Assembly (NCBI RefSeq): GCF_003719305.1
Contig: NZ_RARC01000025.1
Coordinates: 1-64,000, forward strand
DNA from: Mycolicibacterium stellerae
GTDB lineage: Bacteria > Actinomycetota > Actinomycetes > Mycobacteriales > Mycobacteriaceae
DNA: 64,000 bases
Direction: 5' to 3'
Part shown: one piece after another, positions 50,887-60,361 of the stretch
Numbering within the stretch: position 1 is the stretch's first letter
How the letters are laid out: each line of letters starts with the position of its first letter
The notes under the pieces: generated by a model
Told to the model about the DNA's origin: nothing
Seen by the model: only the letters and a program-made list of their open reading frames with translations
Databases searched by the model: none
Position numbers and translations under genes: made by a program

Positions 50887-51479
50887 CCCGGGCGTCCTCC
50901 GCAATCAAGAAGCCGCCTGCTAAGCGGCGAAACACGCGCCCGGAGAAGACGATCCGCAAGCTGCTGGACGCCACGATCGAGGAGTTGCGCCAGTCGTCGT
51001 ACCTGGATCTGACGGTGCGGGGGGTGGCGTCGCGCGCCGGGGTGTCACCCGCGAGTGCCTATAAGTATTTTCCATCGAAGAGTGCGCTCGTCGCAGACGC
51101 CTACCTTCGACAGCTGCAGGACGTCCCGATGTTCACTGACGTGAACCAGTCAGCGCGTGAGCGGGTCAGCGCCACGTTGCGTGAGATGGCATTCGTCGTA
51201 GCCGACCATCCGGAGATGGCGGCTGCGTGCGCAAACGCGCTGATCTCCGATGACCCAGGAGTGGAACCCGCGCGCATGAAGATAGCCGCCGAAGTGGGCC
51301 AACGGATTTCGGCAGCCCTGGGACCAGGCTGGCCGCGCGAGGTAGTGACGATAATCCAAATGACATTCAATGGTGCGCTGATCACGGCAAAGGGCGGCTA
51401 CCTGTCCTACCCGCAAATCGCCGAACACCTAGACGAGGCAGTGCGTCTGATCCTCCGCGCTCCCAATATCAATCCGTGA
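50880..51479 (+). CDS. TetR family regulator (paralog B)
   Basis: 199 residues from the GTG at 50880 (VSTRASSAIKKPPAKRRNTRPEK), a Lys/Arg-rich tail followed by the HTH (TIRKLLDATIEELRQSSYLDLTVRGVASRAGVSPASAYKYFPSKSALVADAYLRQL). Paralog of the TetR at 45241-45864. The operator-like motif on its start codon and near-identical motifs before the SDR, the secreted-protein gene and the dehydrogenase-mce operon make it (or paralog A) the likely repressor of this region. It converges on the SDR gene with 6 bases between stops. Confidence 0.85.
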   Translation: MSTRASSAIKKPPAKRRNTRPEKTIRKLLDATIEELRQSSYLDLTVRGVASRAGVSPASAYKYFPSKSALVADAYLRQLQDVPMFTDVNQSARERVSATLREMAFVVADHPEMAAACANALISDDPGVEPARMKIAAEVGQRISAALGPGWPREVVTIIQMTFNGALITAKGGYLSYPQIAEHLDEAVRLILRAPNINP

Positions 51480-51485
51480 CGTCAC

Positions 51486-52265
51486 CTACGGGGTGTGCAA
51501 CGGTGCTTCGGGCTGAATCTCGATCTGCGTGATGTTGACCCCTCGAGGCGTTTGCGCGACGAAGGCGACGTTTCGGGCGATGTCAGAGGCCCGAAGGCTG
51601 TACGAGTGCCTGCCATGCCCCCAGGTCACCCAGTCCTGCAACATCGCATCGAGCTGATCGAGGGGTAGCCCCCCGCCCATGTTGGTCGAGGTGGGGCCCG
51701 GGTGGATTATCGACGCACGGACACCGGTGCCCTCGAGCTCCATCTGCAAGTTCTTCACCATAGCGAGAAGACCGGCTTTAGCCGCTCCGTAGGCGCCCAT
51801 GTGCGGCCGCTGCAGTAGCGCTGTGTCGGACCCGATGAAAATGATATCGCCCCGTCGGCGGGAGACCATGGCGGGCAGCACCGCCGTTGCGAGACGGTTG
51901 GCTCCAATCAGATGGATTTGGATCTGCTCGAGGAAGTCGCCTGTGCTGATGTCGTGGATGCGCCCAGGGGTCATGTCACCCGCGCCCGACACAACCAATT
52001 CGATCCCGCCCAGCGCCTCGATCGCCCGCCCGACAAAGTATTTCACCGAGCTGTCGTCGGTGACGTCGATTGGAAAGGCGACCGCTTCTCCACCGTCGTT
52101 CCGGATCTGATCTACCAGTTCGGCCAGTTTGTCGATACGTCTCGCGCCAAGGGCGACGGGGAAGCCGCGACGCGCAAGCTCGCGGGCGGTGGCGGCGCCG
52201 ATACCAGAGGAGGCGCCGGCGACGATCGCCGGCCTGCGAGCGGGCGACGGTTCGAAGCGGGCCAT
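51486..52265 (-). CDS. Short-chain dehydrogenase/reductase
   Basis: 259 residues from the ATG at 52265 (MARFEPSPARRPAIVAGASSGIGAATARELA). Cofactor motif GASSGIG at 17-23, catalytic Ser146 (FIGSDTA), Tyr159 and Lys163 (AYGAAKAG) all in place; the usual NNAG is replaced by SGAG. It would oxidise an alcohol or reduce a ketone with NAD(P). A perfect TGGACT-TC-AGTCCA palindrome lies 60-73 bases upstream, linking it to the local TetR regulon. Confidence 0.87.
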   Translation of the reverse strand: MARFEPSPARRPAIVAGASSGIGAATARELARRGFPVALGARRIDKLAELVDQIRNDGGEAVAFPIDVTDDSSVKYFVGRAIEALGGIELVVSGAGDMTPGRIHDISTGDFLEQIQIHLIGANRLATAVLPAMVSRRRGDIIFIGSDTALLQRPHMGAYGAAKAGLLAMVKNLQMELEGTGVRASIIHPGPTSTNMGGGLPLDQLDAMLQDWVTWGHGRHSYSLRASDIARNVAFVAQTPRGVNITQIEIQPEAPLHTP

Positions 52266-52324
52266 GCCGACTCCTTCGATCCTCAGTGGACGAGACGCAG
52301 CACGGCCGTTGCTCACCCTTATAA

Positions 52325-52338
52325 TGGACTTCAGTCCA
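52325..52338. promoter_or_regulatory. TGGACT-NN-AGTCCA operator upstream of SDR
   Basis: TGGACT-TC-AGTCCA, both 6-base arms perfect. Located 60-73 bases before the SDR ATG (minus strand), where a promoter would be expected. Confidence 0.65.
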
Positions 52339-52477
52339 GATTAGCGTAGCGATCCCATCAGAACAAGCATCCACCTGATATAGGCTCGTACCAAATGATT
52401 CCGGCAGGAGGCTACACAGCTCGTGTCCGTGAAACCAACGGACAGCGCTAGTATCCGCCGTCTGAGAATGGCAAATA

Positions 52478-52491
52478 TGGACAGCAGTCCA
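52478..52491. promoter_or_regulatory. TGGACA-NN-AGTCCA operator upstream of the secreted-protein gene
   Basis: TGGACA-GC-AGTCCA matches 11 of 12 arm positions of the consensus and ends 24 bases before the ATG at 52516. Confidence 0.6.
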
Positions 52492-52515
52492 CCACGGCCG
52501 CTTAGGAGGGGCGTC

Positions 52516-53031
52516 ATGACCAACACCTCGCAGCGGCGACTCGGCGCAGTGTATTCGGCCGTCGCACTGCTCGGCCTCGGCATGGCGGCCACCGCCGAAG
52601 CGACACAGCAGGATTGGGCAATCAACGGCGTTTACCGAGCTACATCGAACGGTGAATGGGCAACGACCAACGACGTGTATCACGACGAGGCGACAGTGGT
52701 CAGCCAATGGACGATCAGCTCGACGTGCACCGGTCCCGACGAGTGCACCGGTGAAGTGACGAGCGACCTGGGCTGGCGCGCGTCCATCTACACGACGAAC
52801 GGCCTCTGGTATGTCAGGCGAACCGTGGAAGGTTGGCAGACATGCGCAGACAACACCGCGTCTGATGGGGCGCAGGTGTACACGTTCTATCCCGTGGATG
52901 AGGATGGGCAGGTCGCCCCTGGCTCGGGCATGTTCGCCGGCCAGGACACCACGATCGGTGAAAGCGGTGCGTGCGGAGTGAACCAATGGCTGGCGATTCG
53001 CCTGCCATTCACCTTGGCCAGACTGTCATAG
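52516..53031 (+). CDS. Small secreted protein of the mce region
   Basis: 171 residues from the ATG at 52516 with a strong ribosome site (AGGAGGGG). Signal peptide RRLGAVYSAVALLGLGMAATAEA, cleavage near residue 29. The mature protein is Trp- and Thr-rich with four cysteines (71, 77, 110, 153), suggesting two disulfides outside the membrane. Similar small exported proteins are found beside mycobacterial mce operons, but I know no function. It converges on mceF with 22 bases between the stops and has its own GGAC-type operator. Confidence 0.75.
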   Translation: MTNTSQRRLGAVYSAVALLGLGMAATAEATQQDWAINGVYRATSNGEWATTNDVYHDEATVVSQWTISSTCTGPDECTGEVTSDLGWRASIYTTNGLWYVRRTVEGWQTCADNTASDGAQVYTFYPVDEDGQVAPGSGMFAGQDTTIGESGACGVNQWLAIRLPFTLARLS

Positions 53032-53053
53032 TTGGCACGGCGCCCGTCGGGGT

Positions 53054-54574
53054 CTACCTCGGCAGGAGGTCCGTCCACGACGTTGGCAGCGGACCAGCAA
53101 GATTCGATTGGGTGTATCGCTTGCCGTCCGATGCGATATAGCTACCAGTTCGCGGGTCATATTGAGCGTAGGCAACAAGCGGACCCGTCCCGCTGGCGCC
53201 ACCATGGAAAGCGCTCGGTGTCACCGGTGGTGCGGCGGCGCCGTCCGACGCCACCGGCGGTGGTGGGGCAGTGCCCTCAACCGGACCGTAGATCCCCGCA
53301 TTGGGGTCGGTAATCCTGCCGTCTGGCGGTACACCCTGTGAGACCAGGTTGGGGTCAAAGGGATTCGGGCCGAGCACGTGCTGGCGCATCGCCAAGGGTT
53401 CGTAGGGCAGGTCGCTGTCGCACTGCTGAACTGTTGGCGCCCGCTTTCCCGGGACTGCCATGCAGGGGTAGTTGCGCGCACCGCGCACCGAGATCGGCGA
53501 ATCCTGAGGGAGCTTGCAATAAAGCCCGTCGGGGGTGTCGATGTCGGTGGTGTCGGCAGGAGAACGCCATGACGAAGGCGGTAAGAATCCGACCGTGCAC
53601 GCCGGAGGGTCGTTCACGGTAAGGCTGAAGTCGCCCTGGGGAATACCTGTCGGGTTGTTCGTCGGCAGGCCCACGGTCTGGATTGCGGCAACGAATGGCG
53701 GTAGCAGAACGAGGATCTGCTGCAGTGACGCGTGATAGGTGACCCCGATCTGTCCGATCGTCGTGAGGTTGGCCAACAAGACGGGCAGGGTTGGCTTGAG
53801 TTGCTCCAGCAGTCGCGAAGCTTCTTCGGCGGCGCCAGGCGCCTTCTGCAGCACCGTTCGAATCTCGGGGTCATTCTGCACCACTTGGTCTGAAACGCCG
53901 GCGCCACCGTGCGCCCAGGCCCGAATCTCCGCCGATGTCTGCGCTTGTGAGTCAAGAAGCGGTGGGGTGTTCGTGATGAGATTCGCCGTCTGGTCAGCGA
54001 CACCGTTCACGTCGTCGGCCAGCGACGACGATGAGTCGATCAGCGATCCGAGGTCATAGCCGGCGCCATTGAATGCATCGAACGACTCGTCGAGCAATCC
54101 GCGAACCTCGTCACGAGGGATGCTGCCGATCAACGCACTCACCTGATCGAGCATCGGACCCACCTGCTGCGGAATCTTGCTGTCTGCCAACGTGATCACG
54201 GATCCGTCGGCAAGGTATGGAGCCGAGTTGGACCGCGGCCGAAGATCCACGTACTGCTCGCCGACCGCCGAAACGCTTCGCACCTCGGCGGTGAGATCGG
54301 CTGGAACCCGCGGGTAAGTATTCAGCATCAGCGTCGCCCGCGCCCCACCGGCGACCAGCCTGATTTCTGTGACCTTGCCAATTTGAAGTCCCCGGTAGGT
54401 GACGTTGGCGAACCGGTACAGGCCTCCGGCGGCAGGCAACTCGAGCGTCACGGTGATCCGGCCGATGCCCAACAGCGTCGGAAGTTGCATGTAGGAGAAT
54501 AGCATCACGCCGATGCCGGCTACGGCGGCAATCGTGAAGACTGTCAACTGGATTCGGACGAGTCTGGTCAGCAT
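53054..54574 (-). CDS. mceF: Mce family protein MceF
   Basis: 506 residues. N-terminal helix (RIQLTVFTIAAVAGIGVMLFSYM), then an MlaD/Mce domain (about 35-115; FANVTYRGLQIGKVTEIRLVAGGARATLML), a long helical region, and a Pro/Gly-rich C-terminus. Part of the hetero-hexameric Mce shuttle that carries lipids across the cell envelope to the YrbEAB permease. Last gene of the operon; the start overlaps the mceE stop by one base. Confidence 0.88.
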   Translation of the reverse strand: MLTRLVRIQLTVFTIAAVAGIGVMLFSYMQLPTLLGIGRITVTLELPAAGGLYRFANVTYRGLQIGKVTEIRLVAGGARATLMLNTYPRVPADLTAEVRSVSAVGEQYVDLRPRSNSAPYLADGSVITLADSKIPQQVGPMLDQVSALIGSIPRDEVRGLLDESFDAFNGAGYDLGSLIDSSSSLADDVNGVADQTANLITNTPPLLDSQAQTSAEIRAWAHGGAGVSDQVVQNDPEIRTVLQKAPGAAEEASRLLEQLKPTLPVLLANLTTIGQIGVTYHASLQQILVLLPPFVAAIQTVGLPTNNPTGIPQGDFSLTVNDPPACTVGFLPPSSWRSPADTTDIDTPDGLYCKLPQDSPISVRGARNYPCMAVPGKRAPTVQQCDSDLPYEPLAMRQHVLGPNPFDPNLVSQGVPPDGRITDPNAGIYGPVEGTAPPPPVASDGAAAPPVTPSAFHGGASGTGPLVAYAQYDPRTGSYIASDGKRYTQSNLAGPLPTSWTDLLPR

Positions 54575-55743
54575 CAGCCGCCGTCCGTTGGCGGCGTCGA
54601 AGGAGGCGTATCCAGCGGCGGCGCGTCCGGCGGCGGCGCAACTCCTACCGACAGCGGGTCGTATGTGTAGTTGAGATAGGAGGGATCACCAGGAGCCGGA
54701 ACAAGTTGCGCACCTTCCTGACCCCAGCGAGTCCCGAGAAGCAATGTTCGCTTCAGGCGAGGCACGGTGAGGTCGAATACCGTGTAGAGGTTCACGTAGT
54801 CGCCTCTGACCGCTCGATCGATGAAGTTCTGATTGAGCGGGAACGTTGTCGCGTATCCGAGCGCCATGTCGAGGTCGGGCCCGACGTCTGCCAGCGAGCG
54901 GATTGTCGGCTCGAGATTCCGCAGATTCCGCACGAGGTCGGTTTGCGTGTCGTTGATGAGTCCGGTCGTGGTCTCGCTGAAGGTCGCAAGCTTTTCCAGG
55001 GCAGTCGTGATTTGGGGCCGTTGCTTGATCAAGACGTCCAACGCCGGTGGTATCTCGTTGAGCGCCTGCGCGATGACGTCGCTGTCGGCGGCCAATGTGG
55101 CGGCCAACCGGTTCAGCCCCTGAATTGCCCGGACGACGTTGTCGCGCTGTTCGTTCAACGTGACCAAGAACGTGTCCAGTCGCGTGATCAGATCGCGGAC
55201 CTCCTCCTGTCGTCCAGTCAGCGCGGCGTTGAACGAATGAATGATGTCGCCGACCTGCCCCAGCCCACCGCCGTTGACCACGGCAGCCAGCGAGGCCAGC
55301 GTCTGCTCGGTTGAGGGATATGTCGATGAGCCGGCGAGCCCGATGGTCTCACCCGGTGCCAGCTGCCCGACAGGCGGTTGGGTAAGGGGCGGGTCGAGCG
55401 CCAAATGCATGGACCCGAGCACGCTGGTCTGCCCGACCGTGGCAACGGCGTTGGCCGGCACCACTACTCCGGGCTTCACCGATACCTCGACATCGGCATG
55501 CCAGCGGTCAACGGTCATTCTCCCGACGCTGCCGACAACCACATCGTTGATCAACACCGGTGAGTTCGGCTCCAAAGTACCGACATTCGCGAGCTCGACG
55601 TGGTAGACGCTGGCTCCGGCGCCGCGACCGACGGTGCCGGGCAACGGTAGAGAGTTCAGCCCTTGGAATGCACATCCCGTCGAAACCAGCGCTGTGCACG
55701 CGCCGACGGAAAGTAAGCGGCCGAGATTGCGCCGACCAATCAT
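54574..55743 (-). CDS. mceE: Mce family lipoprotein MceE
   Basis: 389 residues. Lipoprotein signal with lipobox STGC, Cys24; the single lipoprotein of an mce operon is characteristically MceE (LprK type). Mce domain about 45-125 (YHVELANVGTLEPNSPVLINDVVVGSVGRMTV), helical needle region, then a Pro-rich end (VAPPPDAPPLDTPPSTPP). ATGA overlap with mceD. Confidence 0.9.
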   Translation of the reverse strand: MIGRRNLGRLLSVGACTALVSTGCAFQGLNSLPLPGTVGRGAGASVYHVELANVGTLEPNSPVLINDVVVGSVGRMTVDRWHADVEVSVKPGVVVPANAVATVGQTSVLGSMHLALDPPLTQPPVGQLAPGETIGLAGSSTYPSTEQTLASLAAVVNGGGLGQVGDIIHSFNAALTGRQEEVRDLITRLDTFLVTLNEQRDNVVRAIQGLNRLAATLAADSDVIAQALNEIPPALDVLIKQRPQITTALEKLATFSETTTGLINDTQTDLVRNLRNLEPTIRSLADVGPDLDMALGYATTFPLNQNFIDRAVRGDYVNLYTVFDLTVPRLKRTLLLGTRWGQEGAQLVPAPGDPSYLNYTYDPLSVGVAPPPDAPPLDTPPSTPPTDGG

Positions 55744-57071
55744 GGTTGTGGTGCCCCTTCGGTGCTGGGCGGCGGCGGTATGGATCCGGCCGGAAGCAGC
55801 AGGTCTGGGACGGCGGCAGGAACGGGAGTCTCGGCGGAGCCCGTGTATGCAGAGATTGCCGGCGGCGTCTCGGGAGGGCCATCGGCCGGCCCACTGCCGC
55901 CGGGAGCCAGGCTGGGATCCGTGTAGATGATGTTGCCCGGACTAGCCGATTTCCCCAGATAGGGGTTGATCGGCAGCGGCGGGAAGTTCATGCTCACCGT
56001 GTGAAGTGCCGGTCCGAAGTACTGAGCGCACAGCTTCGCCGTCTCGGGAGCAGTCGCGTTCTCGATGGCTCCGATCGCACCACAGATCAGGTGTAATGGA
56101 TTGGCGAAGTTGATCAGGGAGAACGAGCCGATCCCGCTGCCGGTATCGGGGTTGTAGATGTTGTAGCCGTTCGCCAGTGCATTCGGTGTGATGTGCAAAA
56201 CGTTCTCCAGGTCCAGCCGATGGTCGACAAGAGTCTGTGTGACGTTGGCCAACCGCTGGACCTGCTCGGAAGTCTTGTCCCGGGTGTTTGCGATGAATCG
56301 CTCTACATCGACGACTGCCGTCGACAAGTCCGACACTGCGGCATCGAGGTCTGATCTGTTGTCGTCGAGCACGCTGGAGAGCGTCGCGAGCCGATTTTCG
56401 AACTCCACGATCTGTTGATTGCTGTCTTTGAGTGCAGCCACAAACGTGTTCAGGTTTTTCAGGATGTCGACGATGTTGCCGCCGCCTTCGGCGAGTATCC
56501 GTCCGACAGCCGACATCTGGGCCAGTGCTGCCCGTAGTTTTTCGCCGTTTCCGTCCATTGCGCTTGCCGCACTGTCGATGAACTTCGCCACGGCCGGCGT
56601 GGACACCTCGCTGGTTGGCCCCAATTCCGTTGCCAGGCGCATGATCTGGTCCTTTACCTCATCCCATTCGACGGGGACTGCGGTGCGCTCTGCAGGTATT
56701 ACCGCCCCGTCCTGCAAGCGTGGTCCTGTCGAGCGATAGGCCGGGGTCAGCTGAACGTAGCGAGCCGAGACCAGGTTCTGCGCAACGATGACGGCTTTGG
56801 CGTCAGCGGGCACGGGCACATCGTGAGCTATCTTCATCGTGATCCCGATCTGGGCGCCGTCGGCGTTGATCGAGTCGATCTCGCCGACTTTGACCCCCGA
56901 GACGCGTACCTCGTCACCGGGATAGATGGCGGTCGCAGAGGTGAAGAAGGCGGTGACCGTCATCGCACGAAACAGCGACGAATACACCAACAGACCGGAC
57001 CCGACGACGGCCGATACCGTCAGCAGGGTTGCGGTGACGCGAACAAGAACCTCTCGGCTGATCATCGTCAC
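55740..57071 (-). CDS. mceD: Mce family protein MceD
   Basis: 443 residues from a GTG in a GTGA overlap with mceC. N-terminal helix (VRVTATLLTVSAVVGSGLLVY), Mce domain about 36-115 (TSATAIYPGDEVRVSGVKVGEIDSINADG), coiled helical stretch (RLATLSSVLDDNRSDLDAAVSDLSTAVVDVERFI) and a Pro/Ala-rich tail of about 60 residues. Confidence 0.9.
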   Translation of the reverse strand: MTMISREVLVRVTATLLTVSAVVGSGLLVYSSLFRAMTVTAFFTSATAIYPGDEVRVSGVKVGEIDSINADGAQIGITMKIAHDVPVPADAKAVIVAQNLVSARYVQLTPAYRSTGPRLQDGAVIPAERTAVPVEWDEVKDQIMRLATELGPTSEVSTPAVAKFIDSAASAMDGNGEKLRAALAQMSAVGRILAEGGGNIVDILKNLNTFVAALKDSNQQIVEFENRLATLSSVLDDNRSDLDAAVSDLSTAVVDVERFIANTRDKTSEQVQRLANVTQTLVDHRLDLENVLHITPNALANGYNIYNPDTGSGIGSFSLINFANPLHLICGAIGAIENATAPETAKLCAQYFGPALHTVSMNFPPLPINPYLGKSASPGNIIYTDPSLAPGGSGPADGPPETPPAISAYTGSAETPVPAAVPDLLLPAGSIPPPPSTEGAPQP

Positions 57072-58144
57072 CCGCCTGGAATTCCGTTCCTGGGAATTGG
57101 GATCTCCGCCCGGGGGCCCGCATTGTCTGGCGGCTGCCCGGCGTCGACGCCGCGGCGGAAGCCGAACGCGTAGTCGAGGAAGGGCTGAAGAATTGTGGGG
57201 CCCATGAGGTTTCCGACGAAGGCGTTGTAATAGGCACCGTTCGACACGGTCTCGCCCTGGGTGAGTTGGTATTTGGCCAATCCCGGTAACGCCTTTGCGA
57301 TACTGTCGCGATTCCTCTCGAGCATCGCGGCCACCGAGTTCAACCTGTCCAGGGCGGGCCCCAGCTGTTCTTCATTGTTGGCGACCATCGCGGAAAGCTG
57401 CTTTGCTACTGCTGAGACATTGGCCAACAGCATCACGATGGTGTCCCGGCGCTCGGACAGGACGCCAAGAAAGTCGTTGGCGTTGAGGATGAGTGCATTC
57501 ACCTGCTGACTGCGCTGCGCCAGTATCGCGGTGACATTGCCCGCGCTCGCCAGAAGCTGTTTGAGAGATCCGTCCCTCGAATGGATGGACTGTGAAATTC
57601 GCGAGAGGCTGTCAAACGTCGGCCCCAATTGTGGCGCCACCTGATCGATTGTGGCCGCGAGGGTGTCCAGGGACTGGTTCAGCGTGTCGGTGTCGGTGTC
57701 GGCCGTATTGGTGGTGAGATCGCTCACCGCGTCCGTCAACGAGTACGGCGAGGACGTCCGCGTCACCGGGATGACGTCCGCGCTGCTTAGCGTCCCGCTG
57801 CCCGCCGACTCCACGGTGAGGACCCGCGCTCCCAACACCGTTCCGGTGCGGATATGCGCGGTGGTTTCCGAACCGAGCCGGTACCGGCTGTCGACCGTGA
57901 AGGTCACGATCGCATCGCCCCCGTGCAGTGAGACATCCGTTACTGCACCGACTTTCATGCCGGACAGGGTAACCTCGTTGCCCGCGGCGAGCCCACCTGC
58001 TTCGGAGAAGACGGCATGGTGGCGAATCGAGATCGCCCATTGCACCAGCCGTTCGGGCTGCAGACCAACGGCGACGACGAGCACGGAGAGGATGACTCCG
58101 ATGAGCCCCGTTCGGACGAGGTTCTTTCGGCGGTATCGGTTCAT
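57068..58144 (-). CDS. mceC: Mce family protein MceC
   Basis: 358 residues from the ATG at 58144 (ATGA overlap with mceB). N-terminal helix (NLVRTGLIGVILSVLVVAVGL), Mce domain (FSEAGGLAAGNEVTLSGMKVGAVTDVSL), then helices. The C-terminus is shorter than many MceC proteins, which often end in long Pro-rich tails. Confidence 0.9.
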   Translation of the reverse strand: MNRYRRKNLVRTGLIGVILSVLVVAVGLQPERLVQWAISIRHHAVFSEAGGLAAGNEVTLSGMKVGAVTDVSLHGGDAIVTFTVDSRYRLGSETTAHIRTGTVLGARVLTVESAGSGTLSSADVIPVTRTSSPYSLTDAVSDLTTNTADTDTDTLNQSLDTLAATIDQVAPQLGPTFDSLSRISQSIHSRDGSLKQLLASAGNVTAILAQRSQQVNALILNANDFLGVLSERRDTIVMLLANVSAVAKQLSAMVANNEEQLGPALDRLNSVAAMLERNRDSIAKALPGLAKYQLTQGETVSNGAYYNAFVGNLMGPTILQPFLDYAFGFRRGVDAGQPPDNAGPRAEIPIPRNGIPGG

Positions 58145-59166
58145 TGTGGTTCCGAGCACCTCCCGCCCTCTTGCTTCGTCCAGGGAAAGACCGCGGTACG
58201 CCCCTGAAGATCGGTGACCCGAACACTGATGCCGCAGATGTAGTACTGGATGAAGCTTCCGTAGCTTCCGAGGCGGACGAGCTTGTGGTAGTTCGCGGGC
58301 GCCTTCTGCAGCGCCGTCTCGAGGCGGATCTTGTCCTGGTCGAGCAACGGCGCCAGTCTGCCGAGCTGGTCGATGGTGCCCTTCAGCGGGGTTCGCGTGT
58401 TGGCGAGCAGGTCTGCAATGGAACCCGTGCCATCACTGAGCGCGTCGATGGCTGCACCAATGGGGTCGCGGTCGCGGGCAAGCCCGGTGATCAGCGTCTC
58501 GAGGCGTTGGGTCGCCCCCGAAAGCTGTTCGCCATTCGTTGACAGTGTGGTGACCAGCTTGTTGAGATTGTCGATGACATCTTCAACCGCCTGACTGTTG
58601 TCGGCCATGGCGGTCGCGAACGACGAGGCATTCGAGAACAGCGACTCCAAAGTTGGGCCCTCGCCTTGGAAGATCTGCAGGAGTGAAGAGGTGAGGGCGT
58701 TGACGTCTTGCGGATTGAGCCCCTTCAGAACTGGCTTCAGGCCACCGAGCAGTAGGTCGAGATCAAGTGCGGGCATCGTGTGGTCGAGGGGGATCTGCGC
58801 GCCGACAGGCAACAATCGTGTCGATCCAGGGCCGTCGGCCAGCTCGAGGTAGCGATCACCGACGAGGTTGAGGTAACGGATGGCCGCCTTTGTCCCCGTC
58901 GTGAGCACGACGGCTCGGTCAGCGTCGAATGTCACCAACACGTTGAGGTCTGGTCGCAGCGACACGTCGGTGACAGTGCCGACCCGAATGCCTGCGACCC
59001 GCACGGAATCGCCCGCCTTGATGCGCGACGAGTCGGCGAAGACCGCCGTATAAGCGTAGGTCGACCCCGTTCGCAGCTGCCCGAATGTCAAGAACAGCGC
59101 CGCAGTGAGTAGCACCATCGATGCTACGAAGGCGCCGAGCTTCACCCCCGTCCCGGCGCCGGTCAT
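58141..59166 (-). CDS. mceB: Mce family protein MceB
   Basis: 341 residues from the ATG at 59166 (ATGA overlap with mceA). N-terminal helix (KLGAFVASMVLLTAALFLTF), Mce domain (FADSSRIKAGDSVRVAGIRVGTVTDVSLRPDLNVLVTF), helical region and a Cys-containing end (YYICGISVRVTDLQGR ... GGRCSEPQ), typical for MceB. Confidence 0.9.
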   Translation of the reverse strand: MTGAGTGVKLGAFVASMVLLTAALFLTFGQLRTGSTYAYTAVFADSSRIKAGDSVRVAGIRVGTVTDVSLRPDLNVLVTFDADRAVVLTTGTKAAIRYLNLVGDRYLELADGPGSTRLLPVGAQIPLDHTMPALDLDLLLGGLKPVLKGLNPQDVNALTSSLLQIFQGEGPTLESLFSNASSFATAMADNSQAVEDVIDNLNKLVTTLSTNGEQLSGATQRLETLITGLARDRDPIGAAIDALSDGTGSIADLLANTRTPLKGTIDQLGRLAPLLDQDKIRLETALQKAPANYHKLVRLGSYGSFIQYYICGISVRVTDLQGRTAVFPWTKQEGGRCSEPQ

Positions 59167-60359
59167 CCTGGCTGCCCGATCTGTGCGGTGTTGCGCGGTG
59201 GTCCATCGATGGGGCCGAACAGCAGTTGCTTGAGCCCATCCGAGTTCAGCACGATGCCCTGGTTTCCGTACTCCCATGGGTTGGCCGCCACGTCTGCCAC
59301 GACATAGGGCGTCCGCTTTCCCGGCGCGACCCGCGGCAGGTCCGTGCACTGCGGACCACCGCTGGCAGCCACCTTCGGCAGATTGGCAGGATAGCGGTAG
59401 CGCTCGGCGCCAAGGACGAAGCCAACCATGATCATCGAGCCCGGCAATGACGGCGGTGGTGACTTCGCCAGCGGCAAGGTTCCCGCTAATGCGCAATTGA
59501 GCGCGCGGTTGTACTCGTTGGTGAGGTCGGTGGTCGGTGCAAGCAGGTGCACCACATCGGTGAGCGGCTGGCGGTTACTGCTCACGACATCGTTGCCGAC
59601 ATCTGCCAAACCTATTGTGTTGACCAGGAATGCATCCAGGTTGTGCTGCTCCTCGCGAATGGTCCGACTCATCCTCGTAGCATTGGATGCGATCGTCAGG
59701 ACATCCGGTGCCGCGTCGGCGTATGTATCGAATACTGTTGGCGCGACCTCCAGACCGTGTTGCAGTTGGGCGAATGTCGGCTCCAGCGTGGCCATTAGCG
59801 CATCGAGTTGTGACGTGGTCGCGCCGAGCTTGTCACCGCGCCCGTCCAATGCCGATGAGACTGCGCCGAGTGTCTCGTTCAGTTTCATGGGCTCGATCTG
59901 GGACAGGACCGAGCCGAGCTGTTGGAACAACGTGTTGTTTTCCACCGTGACGTTGGCCGCCGACAGGACCTGGCCTGCTCGTAGCACGTCGCTCGTCGGC
60001 TCCGCAGGCGCGACGAGTTCGACGAACTTCGCTCCGAAGACCGTCGACGCGGCTATGCGAACCCCCACATTGGCCGGAATCAAAGGCAGCTCTGCGGGAT
60101 CCATCGCCAGGTGCAGGGCGGCTCCGCCGTTTGGTTGCGGTTCGATGGATGCCACGCGACCGACTTCGACACCACGCATCTTCACCTTGGCATCGGGATT
60201 CATCACTAGACCGGCGCGCGGCGACACCACGGTTATGGGCACCGTCGGTGTCAGGCCGCCGCGGAACAGTGTGACGGCGAGGGTGATTACGGCGACGAGG
60301 GCGGCGATGCTGGATAGACCGGCAAGCAGGCGGATGGCGTTTTGGCTCAATTCGTTCAC
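59163..60359 (-). CDS. mceA: Mce family protein MceA
   Basis: 398 residues. N-terminal helix (LLAGLSSIAALVAVITLAVTLF), Mce domain (TVVSPRAGLVMNPDAKVKMRGVEVGRVASIEPQPNG), then the helical tube-forming part, ending with a Pro/Gly-poor tail. Starts 2 bases after yrbEB. First of the six Mce subunits. Confidence 0.9.
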   Translation of the reverse strand: MNELSQNAIRLLAGLSSIAALVAVITLAVTLFRGGLTPTVPITVVSPRAGLVMNPDAKVKMRGVEVGRVASIEPQPNGGAALHLAMDPAELPLIPANVGVRIAASTVFGAKFVELVAPAEPTSDVLRAGQVLSAANVTVENNTLFQQLGSVLSQIEPMKLNETLGAVSSALDGRGDKLGATTSQLDALMATLEPTFAQLQHGLEVAPTVFDTYADAAPDVLTIASNATRMSRTIREEQHNLDAFLVNTIGLADVGNDVVSSNRQPLTDVVHLLAPTTDLTNEYNRALNCALAGTLPLAKSPPPSLPGSMIMVGFVLGAERYRYPANLPKVAASGGPQCTDLPRVAPGKRTPYVVADVAANPWEYGNQGIVLNSDGLKQLLFGPIDGPPRNTAQIGQPG

Positions 60360-60361
60360 CC